Source: PALSA-243 sp963743705 (GTDB lineage: Bacteria; Acidobacteriota; Terriglobia; Bryobacterales; Bryobacteraceae). From it: 64,000 nt of DNA. The notes under the pieces are model-generated. The model searched no databases, was not told where the DNA came from, and saw only the letters and a program-made list of their open reading frames with translations. The translations under genes and the position numbers were made by a program. Positions 10,301 to 19,039 of this stretch are shown piece after piece. The stretch is from assembly GCA_963743705.1 (NCBI GenBank), contig CAVUQS010000011.1:434001-498000 (forward strand), read 5' to 3'. Every line of letters begins with the position of its first letter. Position 1 is the stretch's first letter.

Positions 10301-10768
10301 TGGCAGGTTTCGGGCGTCCTCTCGCTACGTACGGGTACGCCGCTGACTTTCACCGGCAGCAACACGTTGAACCTGGGCAGCGGCGGCACGACGACTCTCA
10401 ACCAGGTTGCCCCCATCCAAACCCTAGGTGGGATTAACACCGGCAATATCTGGTTCAGCACGGCGAGCTTCGCGCAGACGGGCGTAAGCAACGTTCAGGG
10501 GACCAGCGGCCGCAACATTTGGAACGGACCGGGCCTGTTCTCGCTCAATGCCTCGCTCTCGCGCATCATCTCCTTCAGCGAAGGACGCCGGCAATTGCAA
10601 ATGATGCTTCAGGCGTTCAACGCCACCAACACTCCGCAGTTCTCAAATCCGAATACGGGCTTCGGCAGCAACTTTGGATTTGTGACGGGAACGATCGGAT
10701 CGGGCACGGGCGTCAACGGCACGGGCGGCGGCCGCTCGGTGCAGTTAGGCTGCAAGCTAAGCTTCTAG
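7388..10768 (+). CDS. Oar-like TonB-dependent receptor with N-terminal carboxypeptidase regulatory-like domain
   Basis: A 1126-residue outer-membrane protein. A signal peptide ends near residue 23 (GLAFAQA). A CarboxypepD_reg-like beta-sandwich covers about 28-110 (GTIVGTVTDASGGAVANAKV). A plug-like region follows at about 120-230 (VNGQPRMGNNYQIEGIDNNE), and the rest is a large beta-barrel rich in Asn, Thr and Tyr. It ends in Phe (LGCKLSF), as outer-membrane barrels do. Such proteins are abundant in Acidobacteriota and are presumed to import large organic substrates or act in surface adhesion. The substrate cannot be read from sequence. The ATG follows a strong purine tract. It overlaps hemG by 4 bp at the stop codons, tail to tail. 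Confidence 0.88.
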   Translation: MSRLRSIGILFVLCAASAGLAFAQAVNGTIVGTVTDASGGAVANAKVTITEANTKVSHTKNTNGAGLYEFPDTPPGNYEVSAEMAGFKKEVHSGVILEANNSPRVDMRLEPGNVTEKVEVQANAAILQTERADTGRTIDSVLVEELPLGVNRNFQSLLDLVPGTSTETFQHSQFFNASSSTQTNVNGQPRMGNNYQIEGIDNNERTGLLQILITPAEAIQQVSISTTNHDPELGRATGAVTNVMIKSGTNSIKGSIYEYLQNSGFNSRSYFNPSVGHLAYNYIGGQIGGPIKKNKVFYFVNYLRTMDHEANTNQTNIPDHAFVTGDLSGDPTHIVYDPTTGTQDGSGQGRSPFPGNVIPANRINPISAKILTYLPLTNENFVATSQTNDYFALLPAQKTNDQIDSTVDYNLSDKDRIRGRFSFARPVTYQAPVFGIAGGPSQGAFEGQGQQKTYSGGLNYNRNVSPTLLTEFRVGVAHYHNEAQQTDYGQNDATALGIPGVNLGPFTSGFPGISIGGYSSPLFGYSASLPWIRAEMNLDAVNSWTKLYRNHTIKWGVDVRRIHDDLLQDQTYGPRGVFNFGTLQTASQTCTTVPASGPPSGCTGSLTGLANDMASFLLDVPSSEQRDVNTYFPALRQWEVFTYLADNWQVSPKLTVNVGVRWEFYKPPTPAFPGGFSEYNISNNTLVLAGIGNNPLNMGMQARYNYLAPRLGLSYRLTEKTVVRTGFGISYTPYPDNTWGYNFPVRSNNTYNAPTGSDNYGAAVLPSGLPSTFQNGLPAPDPVVVPTNGIITNPNPTTTQYYIPQNYRNGYIETWNLAIQRQLPFHFSLDVAYVGSHGVDTPANVNLNAGQIIGAGASGEPFFAKYGTTAAVQQLFQGYSSTFNSLQVKFDRRFSNGLSITTAFTWQKAMDFQSGDDGGLDFYAGQGIGRNYARADFDRTLNYIQSYVYRLPFGQGQRFLSHSVPGKIVGGWQVSGVLSLRTGTPLTFTGSNTLNLGSGGTTTLNQVAPIQTLGGINTGNIWFSTASFAQTGVSNVQGTSGRNIWNGPGLFSLNASLSRIISFSEGRRQLQMMLQAFNATNTPQFSNPNTGFGSNFGFVTGTIGSGTGVNGTGGGRSVQLGCKLSF

Positions 10769-12063
10769 CCGGCGGCCTGTTTCGCCAAACGGATGCAATC
10801 GGGAATGCCTATGCCCGCATAGGCATTCCCGATTAGTTTTAGGCCCGGGATTTGCCGCGCCAGCGCATCGATTTCAGCCACCCGCCCGGCGTGCCCCACC
10901 GCATATTGCGCCATGGCGCGCGGCCAGCGAAAGACGCGATGAAAGCGCGGTTGGGCGCTCAGACCGGTGAGATCGCAAAGTTCGCGGTGAACGGCTTCGA
11001 CATCCGGCTCACCCTCGCCGCTCAGAAAGCATCGCGCGACGGTGGTTCCGGCGGGGACGCGGTGGTCGAATTTCGTGCCGATCCACGTGCAGGCCAGGAT
11101 TTGACGGCGCTCCTTGCGCGGGACCAGGAAGCCGAAGCCGGGCATGGGCTGCGGCGCCGAATAGCCCAACGCGACGACGATTGAGGAGCTGTAACCGATG
11201 CCGCCCAGCAGTTCCGACAGGCGGCCATCGAGCAGCGGGGCGGCGTTATACGCCTCGCACGCCACGATCACCTGACCGGCTTCGATCCATTCGCCATTGG
11301 CGCGAACGCGCAGGCCGCTTCCGGAGCGTTCGACGCGCTCGGCGGACGCACAGCGGAATTCGGCATGGCCGCGCGCGGATTTCACCAGCGCATCCACGAG
11401 TTGGCCCAAGCCGCCGCGGAGAGTTTGAAACAGCGGGCCGGCGCCGCGCTTCGGCCGCGTGGCAAGGACGCCGCGCGTCAGGCTGCCGTAACGCTGCTCC
11501 AATCCGACAAACCGGGGAAGCACGCTGGCGACGCTGAGGTTTCGCGGATCGCCGCCGTAGACGCCGGAGAGCAGCGGCTCGGCGAGATAATCGACCGCTT
11601 CGGGGCCGTAGTGGTCTTCGATGAACGCGGCGATGGAACGGTCGGGCTGTTTCGCGCCGGGCTTGCGGAAGTATTCCACGCCCATGCGGAGCTTGGTGGG
11701 CCAGCTCATCAGCGGCGAAAGCGCCATGGGCAGGATTTTCGTGGGCACCATCATGGCGAGGCCGTCCGGCATTTCCACCATGCGGCCGCGCTTGCGGATA
11801 TAGGTTTTGCGGCGGCTATCGTTGGAGGCGATGACCTCGCTTTCGAGGCCAAGCTCGCGGATCAACGCCAGGGCTTCGGGCTTCGCGGCGAGGAAACTAT
11901 CAGGGCCGCCTTCAATGGTGCAGCCTTCCACTTGCGCCGTCTCGATGACGCCGCCGGGGCGGGGGCGCGGGTCAAGCACGATGGATGGCGCGCCGCGCTG
12001 CGCCAGGTAATAAGCAGCGGAGAGGCCGGAGATGCCGGCCCCGATGATGACCGTGGTCGCTAT
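10765..12063 (-). CDS. hemG: Protoporphyrinogen oxidase (HemY/HemG family)
   Basis: An FAD enzyme oxidising (copro)protoporphyrinogen IX in haem synthesis. The dinucleotide-binding motif VIIGAGISGLSAAYYLA lies at the very N-terminus. EGGPDSFLAAKPEALALIRELGL and the C-terminal GNAYAGIGIPDCI motif are typical of the family. No ATG, GTG or TTG lies in frame upstream of the FAD motif before a stop. The only codon in the expected place is ATA at 12063, overlapping the TAG stop of the preceding gene as ATAG. The first standard start, GTG at 11979, would remove the FAD motif. With the ATA start the protein has 432 residues, a normal length. It is the last gene of the MoxR operon. Confidence 0.85.
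   Translation of the reverse strand: MATTVIIGAGISGLSAAYYLAQRGAPSIVLDPRPRPGGVIETAQVEGCTIEGGPDSFLAAKPEALALIRELGLESEVIASNDSRRKTYIRKRGRMVEMPDGLAMMVPTKILPMALSPLMSWPTKLRMGVEYFRKPGAKQPDRSIAAFIEDHYGPEAVDYLAEPLLSGVYGGDPRNLSVASVLPRFVGLEQRYGSLTRGVLATRPKRGAGPLFQTLRGGLGQLVDALVKSARGHAEFRCASAERVERSGSGLRVRANGEWIEAGQVIVACEAYNAAPLLDGRLSELLGGIGYSSSIVVALGYSAPQPMPGFGFLVPRKERRQILACTWIGTKFDHRVPAGTTVARCFLSGEGEPDVEAVHRELCDLTGLSAQPRFHRVFRWPRAMAQYAVGHAGRVAEIDALARQIPGLKLIGNAYAGIGIPDCIRLAKQAAG
10797..10834 (+). terminator. Perfect 18-bp palindrome with T-run, embedded in the 3' end of hemG
   Basis: Arms at 10797-10814 and 10817-10834 are exact reverse complements separated by only two bases. On the plus strand the hairpin is followed by AGTTTTAG. 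It lies 28 bp after the receptor stop codon and would be a strong intrinsic terminator for that rightward transcript. It sits wholly inside the last codons of the leftward hemG gene, where it encodes the conserved NAYAGIGIPD motif. Confidence 0.6.
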
Positions 12064-15000
12064 TGCTTTCCCGTCGTCTTGCTGAGCTTGCGGAAGTACT
12101 CCGCCACGGCGTTGCCGTAGCCTTGCGGCGTGGGCTCACTGCCGGGGCTGCGGATGCTGCCGTCGCCGCCGCTCTGCTCCACCTTACGGCGCAATTCCAT
12201 CTCGGCCTGTTCGATGTTGCCTAGCGCCGCGTTAATGCGTTCGGAGAGCAGCGGGTCGTTATTCAGGTGCGTCGGATCGAACTGGCGCAGATCGCGGATG
12301 GTGTTGTTAATGTCGCGCTGCGCGTTGGCATCGTTGCGGTATTGCTGCTGCAGGTTTTGCAGGCTGCGAAGGGCGTTGTTGTAGGCCTGTTGGATGTCCT
12401 GATCGCGAACGTTGCCGCCGCGATAGCCATTGCCGCCGTTATAGTTGGCGCCGCCCTGAGCGCTAAACTGGTCGCCTCCGCCGCCGCCGTTCTGCTGGCC
12501 GCCCTGCTGACCTTGTTGGCCCTGCTGGCCGCCTTGCTGCCCCTGCTGGCCTTGCTGACCGCCTTGTTGGCCAGCCTGTTGGCCCTGTTTGCCTTGCTGG
12601 CCCTGTTGACCTTGCTGGCCCGCTGTCCCTGCTGGCCGTTGCGCGAAAGTTGCTCGTTCTGGCGTTGCTGGCCGTTTTGGCCTTGCTGACCCTGCTGCTG
12701 GCCGTTCTTGCCGTTCTGACCAGTCTGCGCGCGCAACTGCTCCACCTGCTGGCGCAACTGCTGCACGTTGTTGTAGGCATCCTGCAGCGCTTTGCCGCCT
12801 TCCTGCGCCTGCTGCTGCTCTTTGCCGCCCGCGCCCATTTCCTTACGGATCTGATCCAGGCGATCTCGCACCTCGTTCAAGCCCGCGGTGATCTGCGCTT
12901 CAGACATGGCCGCGTATTCCGTCATACCGCGGCGGATCCAATCGGCATCGCGCTGCATGTCGCGCGAAATTTCGGCTTGCTGCAGATCGCCCAGGGTCTG
13001 GCGCAGCTTGTTCGAGGTTTGCCGCTGCGTCGACATCGTGTCGCGAACGGCGCCCTGCATCCCTTGCTCCAGCTTCTTGACGTCGTTGGCTTGCTGCTGA
13101 TGCTGATCGGCGAGCTGCCCGGCCTGCTCGCGCGTGACGTTGCCCTGCGATTGCGTGTAGCTGCGGCGCAAATCGCCTTCGAACTGTTGCTGGCGGCGCG
13201 CAATCTCATCGGCTTGCCGCGCCAGATCGTCAATTTGATTCGACGATTGCTGGTTGCGCATGCCAGTGAGGTCTTGCGTGGCTTCTTTCAGTCTTTCGGC
13301 GGCGCGGCGCGCTTCGGCATCGGTTTGCATGCCGCCTTGCTGCTGCGCCTGGCGCATGTCCTGTTCGGCTTGCGCCAGACTATCCAGCGCTTTCTTGAGC
13401 TGGTCGGCCGAGGCCCGGTTCATTTGCTGCTGGCGCTGCTGCGAGTTTTGCTGTTGCTGCTGGCCATTCTGGCCGCGTTGCGCCATCTGGCTCAACTGCT
13501 GCATGTCACCGGACTGCCCGCCCTGCTGCTGGCTTTGTTGCCCGCTCTGCCCGGATTGGCTCTGCTGGCCGGATTGGCCTTGCTGACCTTGCTGGCCTTG
13601 TTGGCCTTGCTGCCCCTGTTGACCTTGTTGTCCTTGCTGGCCCTGCTGATTCTGCTGCTGTTCGCCATTGCGGCTGAGCTGGCTCTGCTGCTGGCGGTTC
13701 AACTGATCGAGCTGCTGGCGCAGTTGCTCGGCTTCGCGGCGCAGCAATTCCTGCTGGTACCTTTGCTGCGAAGTCTGGGCGCCCTGCTTCTGCTGCTCGG
13801 CGAGTTCCTGCTGGCGCCGCGCCAGATCGGCCAGCTTCTGCATGGCGTCGTCCACCTGTTGCTGGGTCTGGTTCGACGATTGCCCAGACTGCTGGCTCTC
13901 ATACTGATTTTTCTGCGTATCCAGTTCGAGATCGAACAGGCCTTCGAGATCGCGCGTGGCGTTCTGGCCGCCGCCACCGCCACCGCCGCCTCCACCGCCC
14001 TGGCGGCCCATGGCCACCTGAATGTCGCGGAAGGTAGCTTCGGCGCGCAACAGATATTGCAGCGCTTTTGTTTCCGGCGCGAGGGAATCCTGCCACTTCG
14101 CGCCCTTCAACTTGTCGGCGGCCGGCTGCATGGCGGCCACGGCCTGCTCCATATCGGCCACAAAGCTCTTGAAAGAATCGCCGGCTTCATCCAACTCGCG
14201 GCTCTTCATGCGCTGCGCGAGAGACGCCGCCTGCTCTTTCAACTTGGATTGCACGCCCGAAAGGAACGCGGCGTTTTCGGCTTCGGCGCCGCGCGCGCCC
14301 TGGCCCTTCAACTGGTTCCAGGTGGCGGTGATAATTTCCTTCTGGCGTTGCGAAATCTGGTTTTGCTGCGGATCGTCTCCGCCGCCGCCCCCACCGCCCC
14401 CGCCGCCTTCCTGCTGCGACTGGGTGTAGTTGCGCTCGAACGGCTGCGCTTCGATGAAGAAGATGTCGGTCTTGGAGGTAGAGCGCGCATCACTCGCGCT
14501 GGCATACAGGCTCACCACGTCGCCCGGCTGCACCTTGAAATCTTCGAGCGAAATCACCATGCTGCCGTTCGATTCCTTGGCGTTCTTGGCCGAGAGCAGC
14601 GGCGTCACTTTTTCGGGCGCGCCGTTCACGGAATAATGCAGCTCGACGTTCTTCAAGCCGAAATCGTCTTTGGCTTCGACCGCGACGGTGACTTCTTCGA
14701 TGGGGCTCGCGCGGAAATCGCGGCCCGGACGCACCATCTTCACTTCCGGCGGGGTGTCCTTCATCGCTTCGATGAAATAGTCTTCGCTGAGGCGCACATC
14801 GTCGCCCGATTCCACCACCGAGACGTGATACATGCCGTCTTTTTGAATCGGAATCTTGGCGGTGAGCGTGCCGTTAGGCCCTTTGGCGAGCGGAATCTTG
14901 GATCCATCGTCGAGCACGATTTCGCCCGCGGAGAGCGGCTTATCGAACGTCACGAAAACTTCGGCGACAGTCCCTTCGACGGCGCGCAAATCGCCGCCGG

Positions 15001-15901
15001 GATCCTCCGTCGTGTCCTTCAAGCCCAGCCAGGAAGGATAGTGGAACGTCACCGCGACCTTTTTCACGGCGGGCAGATCTACCACGTTCAGTTTGTACGT
15101 GGCCGAGCGCACGCCGCCCGCTTCCACGTAGTATTCGAGGGTCTCTGGCACGCCCGCGATTAAAAATTGATACGTCGAGGCGCCTTCGCCGGTGCGCATG
15201 TCGGCGCCTTCCCATTGCGAAGCGCTGGCGTACTTGGCGAAAAACTGCACCTTGGGCGACGTGAAGCCGACAAGTTGCGCGCCGATCATCTGGTCAGACC
15301 GCTTACGCACCGTCTTGTTGCCCGGCATCACGGAGACTGTGTAGTAAGGCTTGGTGACGCCTTTGGGAACGCTGCCCCACAGCAATCCGGTGCCATAGCC
15401 CAGGAAGCCGGGGCCGGAGGTCGCCAGCCACAGCAGGACGAGCGTGGAGACTACCGCCGCCGAAGAGAAGCTGAAGATATGCGCGGTCTTGGCGACGTCG
15501 CCGGGCTGCGCGCCTTCCGCGACATGCAACGCGTCGGCGGCCAGCAAGTGGAGGAACGGATCGCCGGGATTCTGCTCGGCGCGTTCGGTGAAGGTGAGCA
15601 GGCGCTCCTGGAACGGCGGATGCTTGGCTTCGGCGGCATGCGCCGCACGCCGGCGATTCAGACGGATTACGGGTATGATGAGCGCGGCCGCGATGGCGAA
15701 CGCCAGCCCGAGGAAGAGGAACACGCGCGCGCCGACCACGCTGCGGTGCGAAAAGGCGAACTGATTGGCCGCGAGTACCGCCAGCACGGTAAGCGCCAGC
15801 GCGGCCGCCGCGGTTGCAGCGGCTCCGCGAGTGAGCGCCAGCCAACGCATACGGCGTTCGAGGGCGCTTAAATAATCGGACAAGCGATCAAAAGGTTTCA
15901 T
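12060..15901 (-). CDS. DUF4175-like membrane protein, very Gln-rich, with a -1 frame break near 12621
   Basis: Large protein with two or three N-terminal membrane segments (about residues 20-75 and 140-175). Ig-like beta domains follow to about residue 480 (PPEVKMVRPGRDFRASPIEEVTV), then a long Gln/Gly-rich coiled-coil region with GQQ repeats. In the starting frame it stops at 12263 after an anomalous Arg/Ser-rich tail. Shifting one base near 12620-12624 restores the GQQ repeat, then continues into a sensible C-terminus (VAEYFRKLSKTTGKQ, stop at 12060), about 1280 residues in all. One base is therefore missing, either really or in the consensus. DUF4175 proteins accompany MoxR/VWA genes, and a scaffold role is inferred. 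The start overlaps the BatA gene by 4 nt. Confidence 0.8.
12491..12636. repeat. 9-bp tandem repeat encoding Gly-Gln-Gln (copy A)
   Basis: Imperfect 9-bp units (plus strand TTGCTGGCC and variants) encode GQQ repeats of the DUF4175-like protein. The frame break at about 12621 lies at the right-hand end of this tract. Unit slippage alone would keep the frame, so the break needs a separate single-base event. Confidence 0.8.
13576..13647. repeat. 9-bp tandem repeat encoding Gly-Gln-Gln (copy B)
   Basis: About eight units of a TTGCTGGCC-type 9-mer encode a second GQQ tract within the coiled-coil part of the DUF4175-like protein. It is separated from copy A by about 900 bp of non-repetitive Gln-rich coding sequence. 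Confidence 0.75.
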
Positions 15902-17922
15902 GCCGCCTCTTTGTCCACCGAAAGATGTTTATTTCCCAACAGCGACTCGGCAACCGCCAGGGCCAACGCGGCCAGCATTACGTACCACCAGAGCGAAACC
16001 GGCTTCTGTTGCTCGCTCGTCTGCGCCGTTTCTCCGTTTGCAGGTCCGGCACTTCCGTTAGCCGTATTTTGCCACAATGTCAGCGTATCCTGCGTTGCAG
16101 GCGTGAGGTCGCTCTCGCGGCGGTCCGAGTTTACCGCCACCAATTCGTCGCGCCCGTTGGGGCGCTGGATGTCGTAGAAGCCCGCCATGGTGAATTGAAC
16201 ATTCTGGGCCGTGGTGGCTTCATGCAGGTCGAACACGCGCGCGCCGGCCGGGTCGATTACGGCTACAGCCGCGCCGGTTTCCTTGCCATTGCGCAACTCT
16301 TCGAACGTACCCACCTGCACTGCCGGCGGGCCGGCGTCGAGGCGGCCCAGGTAACGCGCGGTCTGCTCGACGAACGGCACGAACGATTTGTGCAGCGGGA
16401 AATCGTTGTCGATATTGTCGAAGGTGGAAGCGAACACTTCCACGTGCCCTTCGCCCAGTTGCTGATCGATCAGAAGCGGCGTTTCGTCGGAAAGCCGCGC
16501 GGCGACGCGGGCCTTGCCGGGGTCGACTTTGATGGCGCGCAAGAACTTCACGCCCGCCCAATCGTTGTCCTTTTGGATGGAGGGATAAGACGGGTCGAGC
16601 CAGGCGGCGGTCTGAAAGCGTTGGCCTTCGGCGCCCGAATAGCGGGATTCGGAAATGCGGCCATCCGAAACCGGCACCTTCATCTTCACCATGGAGTTGT
16701 GCCCGAGCGCGATCAGCGCCGAGCCGCCGCCGCGCACGTATTCGCGCAACTGGTTCTCGAAGCCGCCCGGCAAAGCCGTGACGTCGGAAAGCACGACAAA
16801 AGCATACTTGGAGGGCAACAGATTCGCGGTCTGTTCCGCCGTGGCCGGTTGGATGTCGAACGCCGCCTGTCCCGAAGCTTCGAGAGCGGCTTTGAAATAG
16901 AGGAGCGCGCGCTGATTGCCGGCCTCTTCCACGAATAAAACGGGACGCGGGTCGGAGCGCTCCACCGAAAAATTGAAGGTATCGTCGGCGGGCAGCGTGT
17001 CGGCGGAATCGATCTTTACCACGCCCTTGTTTTCGAGGCCGTAAGGCACGTCGAGCGATTGAAACTCTACCGTGGCGCGGCCGGATTCCGGCACGTCCAC
17101 CGATTTGGTCTCGATCACGCGGCCGTTGAGGATCAACGAAACCTGGCGCGTGGCCTTGGGGGCGCCGTAGCTGGCGACGGTGACGAGGACGCGCTGCTTT
17201 TTGCCGTCGTAAACGCGGCGCGGCGCGATGATGTTCTCGACCGCATAGTTCGGAACTTGCTTGGCTGCCAGCGGATGCGGGTTGAGCTGGATGGCCGCGT
17301 TCAACCGAAGATCGTTGAAGTTGCCCGGCATGCCGCTCTGTTGCATGTCGGAATAAAGCTCGACCTTCAACGGCAGCTTGAGCGCTTGGGCGACGGAGCG
17401 CAGCGTGCGCGAAAGCTCGGCGTAGGAGGTGCGATCGTCGGAGAGCGTGGCGGCGTCCACGGCGGCGTTCAGTTGATGCTTGTCGTCGGTGACTTCACTC
17501 AGCGAATGTACGCGGCTGCCGAACGCCAGCACCTGCGCGCGCTCGCCGGGACGCAGTCCGCTAATGGCCGATTTCGCCATCTGCTTAGCCTGGGTGAAGC
17601 GATCGCCCGCGCGCATGCTGAGCGAGTTGTCGATGGCCAGCACGGTGATTTCGCCGTTATGCCGGAAGGGCAGGGAATGCTGCTCGATATAAGGATGCGC
17701 GAACGCAAACGCGATCAACAGGATCAGCAATGTCCGCAGGGCGAACAGCAGAAAATAGCGCAGGCGGCGGTGCTTGATGGAGCTTTGCGTCCGCTGCTCG
17801 AAAAACATGAGCGAACTGAAGGGCAGCGGCTGCGATTTGTGTTTGCGCAGCAGGTGCAGCCACACGGGCAGACCGAGGGCGAGCGCGCCAGCGGCCAAAA
17901 ACCAGGGGGAGAAGAGACCCAT
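15898..17922 (-). CDS. BatA/VWA-domain membrane protein
   Basis: A 674-residue membrane protein. The BatA-type N-terminus MGLFSPWFLAAGALALGLP, followed by WLHLLRKHKSQPLPFSSLMF, precedes a second membrane helix (about 55-75). A von Willebrand A domain follows with the MIDAS motif DNSLS near residue 97. Beta-rich and GATase-like segments come next, and a C-terminal helix (about 645-665). These proteins typically form periplasm-facing or membrane complexes with MoxR and DUF58 partners, which are the next two genes upstream. It starts 1 bp after the DUF58 stop and overlaps the DUF4175 gene by 4 bp, so translational coupling is likely. Confidence 0.85.
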   Translation of the reverse strand: MGLFSPWFLAAGALALGLPVWLHLLRKHKSQPLPFSSLMFFEQRTQSSIKHRRLRYFLLFALRTLLILLIAFAFAHPYIEQHSLPFRHNGEITVLAIDNSLSMRAGDRFTQAKQMAKSAISGLRPGERAQVLAFGSRVHSLSEVTDDKHQLNAAVDAATLSDDRTSYAELSRTLRSVAQALKLPLKVELYSDMQQSGMPGNFNDLRLNAAIQLNPHPLAAKQVPNYAVENIIAPRRVYDGKKQRVLVTVASYGAPKATRQVSLILNGRVIETKSVDVPESGRATVEFQSLDVPYGLENKGVVKIDSADTLPADDTFNFSVERSDPRPVLFVEEAGNQRALLYFKAALEASGQAAFDIQPATAEQTANLLPSKYAFVVLSDVTALPGGFENQLREYVRGGGSALIALGHNSMVKMKVPVSDGRISESRYSGAEGQRFQTAAWLDPSYPSIQKDNDWAGVKFLRAIKVDPGKARVAARLSDETPLLIDQQLGEGHVEVFASTFDNIDNDFPLHKSFVPFVEQTARYLGRLDAGPPAVQVGTFEELRNGKETGAAVAVIDPAGARVFDLHEATTAQNVQFTMAGFYDIQRPNGRDELVAVNSDRRESDLTPATQDTLTLWQNTANGSAGPANGETAQTSEQQKPVSLWWYVMLAALALAVAESLLGNKHLSVDKEAA

Positions 17923-18819
17923 TTACAGCATCCTCCGCCGGATGGCCAGATATTCGCGCAGGCCCTCGTCGAGCGGCCGTGCAGTGTTCATAAGAAAATA
18001 GTCCAATCCGGCCCCGCGCGCCTTCGATTCGAGATCGGCGATGTGGGCGTCGATGCGCCGCTTGTATTCGTTGCGGGCGTATTCCGGCGAAACTTCGAGC
18101 GAAGCGGTCTCATCCTCCATGTCGACGAGCAGCACCGGGTCGCGAAATTTCGGTTTGATTTCCTGCGGATCGAGCACGTGGAAGAGGATCACTTCGTTGC
18201 CGCGGTAGCGAAGAGGCTCGATGGTCTTGACGATGGTTTCCGGCTGCTCATAAAAATCGGACAGCACCACCACCACTCCGCGGCGATGCTGGAAATTCTG
18301 GAAGTGTACGAACGGCTTGACGAAATCGGTGCGCACGCCGGGGGCTGCTTCGGCGTGTTCGATGGCGTTCAGCAGGCGGAAGAACTGACCCTGGCGGGTG
18401 GAGGGCGCAACGTAATTCGTGATGTCGTCGCCGAAGACCAAGAGCCCGGACGCGTCGCGTTGATGCGTGCCCATGTAGCTGAGCGAGGCGGCGACGAAGC
18501 GTGCGTAATCGAGCTTGCTCACGCTGTGGGAGGAATAACTCATCGAAGACGAAGTATCGAGCAGGATGAGCGCCTGCGTATTGGTCTCGCCGCGGTAGCG
18601 CTTGAGGTAAGCGCGGCCGGTGCGGGCGTAGACGTTCCAATCGACGTGGCGGAGGTCGTCGCCTTCGGAGTAGGCGCGATATTCGGCGAATTCCTGGGAG
18701 AAGCCGAAGTCCGGGGAGCGGTGGAGACCGGCGACGAAGCCATCGACCACGGTCTTGGCGACGAGGTCGAGGCCGTCGATGGAGGCTAGCGTTGCGGGGT
18801 CTAGGAAGCGCTGGAGCAT
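17923..18819 (-). CDS. DUF58 domain protein (MoxR-associated)
   Basis: A 298-residue soluble protein. The DUF58 signature YRAYSEGDDLRHVDWNVYAR and YLKRYRGE lie near residues 45-75. A VWA-like fold follows with the metal-site motif LLDTSSSMSY near residue 88. The family is found next to MoxR ATPases and is thought to act with them in protein maturation or metal insertion; the client here is unknown. The ATG at 18819 has GGAGG about 11 nt upstream. That ribosome site overlaps the end of the GxxExxY remnant, so the mobile remnant now supplies the leader of this gene. Confidence 0.88.
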   Translation of the reverse strand: MLQRFLDPATLASIDGLDLVAKTVVDGFVAGLHRSPDFGFSQEFAEYRAYSEGDDLRHVDWNVYARTGRAYLKRYRGETNTQALILLDTSSSMSYSSHSVSKLDYARFVAASLSYMGTHQRDASGLLVFGDDITNYVAPSTRQGQFFRLLNAIEHAEAAPGVRTDFVKPFVHFQNFQHRRGVVVVLSDFYEQPETIVKTIEPLRYRGNEVILFHVLDPQEIKPKFRDPVLLVDMEDETASLEVSPEYARNEYKRRIDAHIADLESKARGAGLDYFLMNTARPLDEGLREYLAIRRRML

Positions 18820-18820
18820 T

Positions 18821-18997
18821 TTAAGAGAGGCCTCCTATCGACGCAGAGGCGCTGGTTTTTGGCGCAGAGGCGCTGAGACGCTGAGAATCCTCGTAATTAT
18901 TTGCGACGCGCTTGAGGCCATCGCGCAGAATCAGGACGAGCTGCCTGTGCATCTCAATTGCAGCGCCAATGATCTTCTCCGTAATCTCGTTCTCCAC
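18821..18997 (-). pseudogene. Internally deleted GxxExxY-family protein remnant
   Basis: A 58-codon frame begins GTG and reads ENEITEKIIGAAIEMHRQL, which matches the N-terminus of GxxExxY proteins. It then jumps to LRDGLKRVANN, which matches their C-terminus. The middle of the usual roughly 125-residue protein, including the GLLESAYE-type signature, is missing. The frame runs on into Ser/Ala-rich codons made by the flanking CGCAGAGGCGC repeats. It lies between moxR and the DUF58 gene in the same orientation. It is probably not functional, but the frame is still open. Confidence 0.6.
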
Positions 18998-19021
18998 TCT
19001 GCGCCTCTGCGTCTCAGCGTC
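18840..19021. mobile_element. Miniature element with GACGCAGAGGCGC-type inverted ends
   Basis: Left end 18840-18885 holds two copies of a GACGCAGAGGCGCTG-like motif. Right end 18997-19021 carries the reverse complement. Between them lies the deleted GxxExxY frame. The same repeat family recurs at 37051-37118 without any internal gene. The arrangement is that of a non-autonomous, MITE-like derivative, inserted in the moxR-DUF58 gap of an otherwise tightly packed operon. Confidence 0.6.
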
Positions 19022-19039
19022 AAAAAAGAAGCCGCTCTC

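Noticed and set aside
12491..13647. GQQ tandem repeats as a phase-variation switch
   Set aside because: Units are 9 bp, so gain or loss of units cannot shift the frame. The frame break there needs a separate one-base event.
12650..15163. An 837-codon open frame on the plus strand, opposite the DUF4175-like gene
   Set aside because: It is almost pure Leu/Ala/Arg and arises because the Gln-rich coding strand reads as Leu when reversed. No ribosome site or domain is seen.
17059..18789. A 576-codon plus-strand frame opposite the BatA and DUF58 genes
   Set aside because: It spans two well-supported genes and the sequence is His/Arg/Gly-rich without any motif. It is a high-GC shadow.
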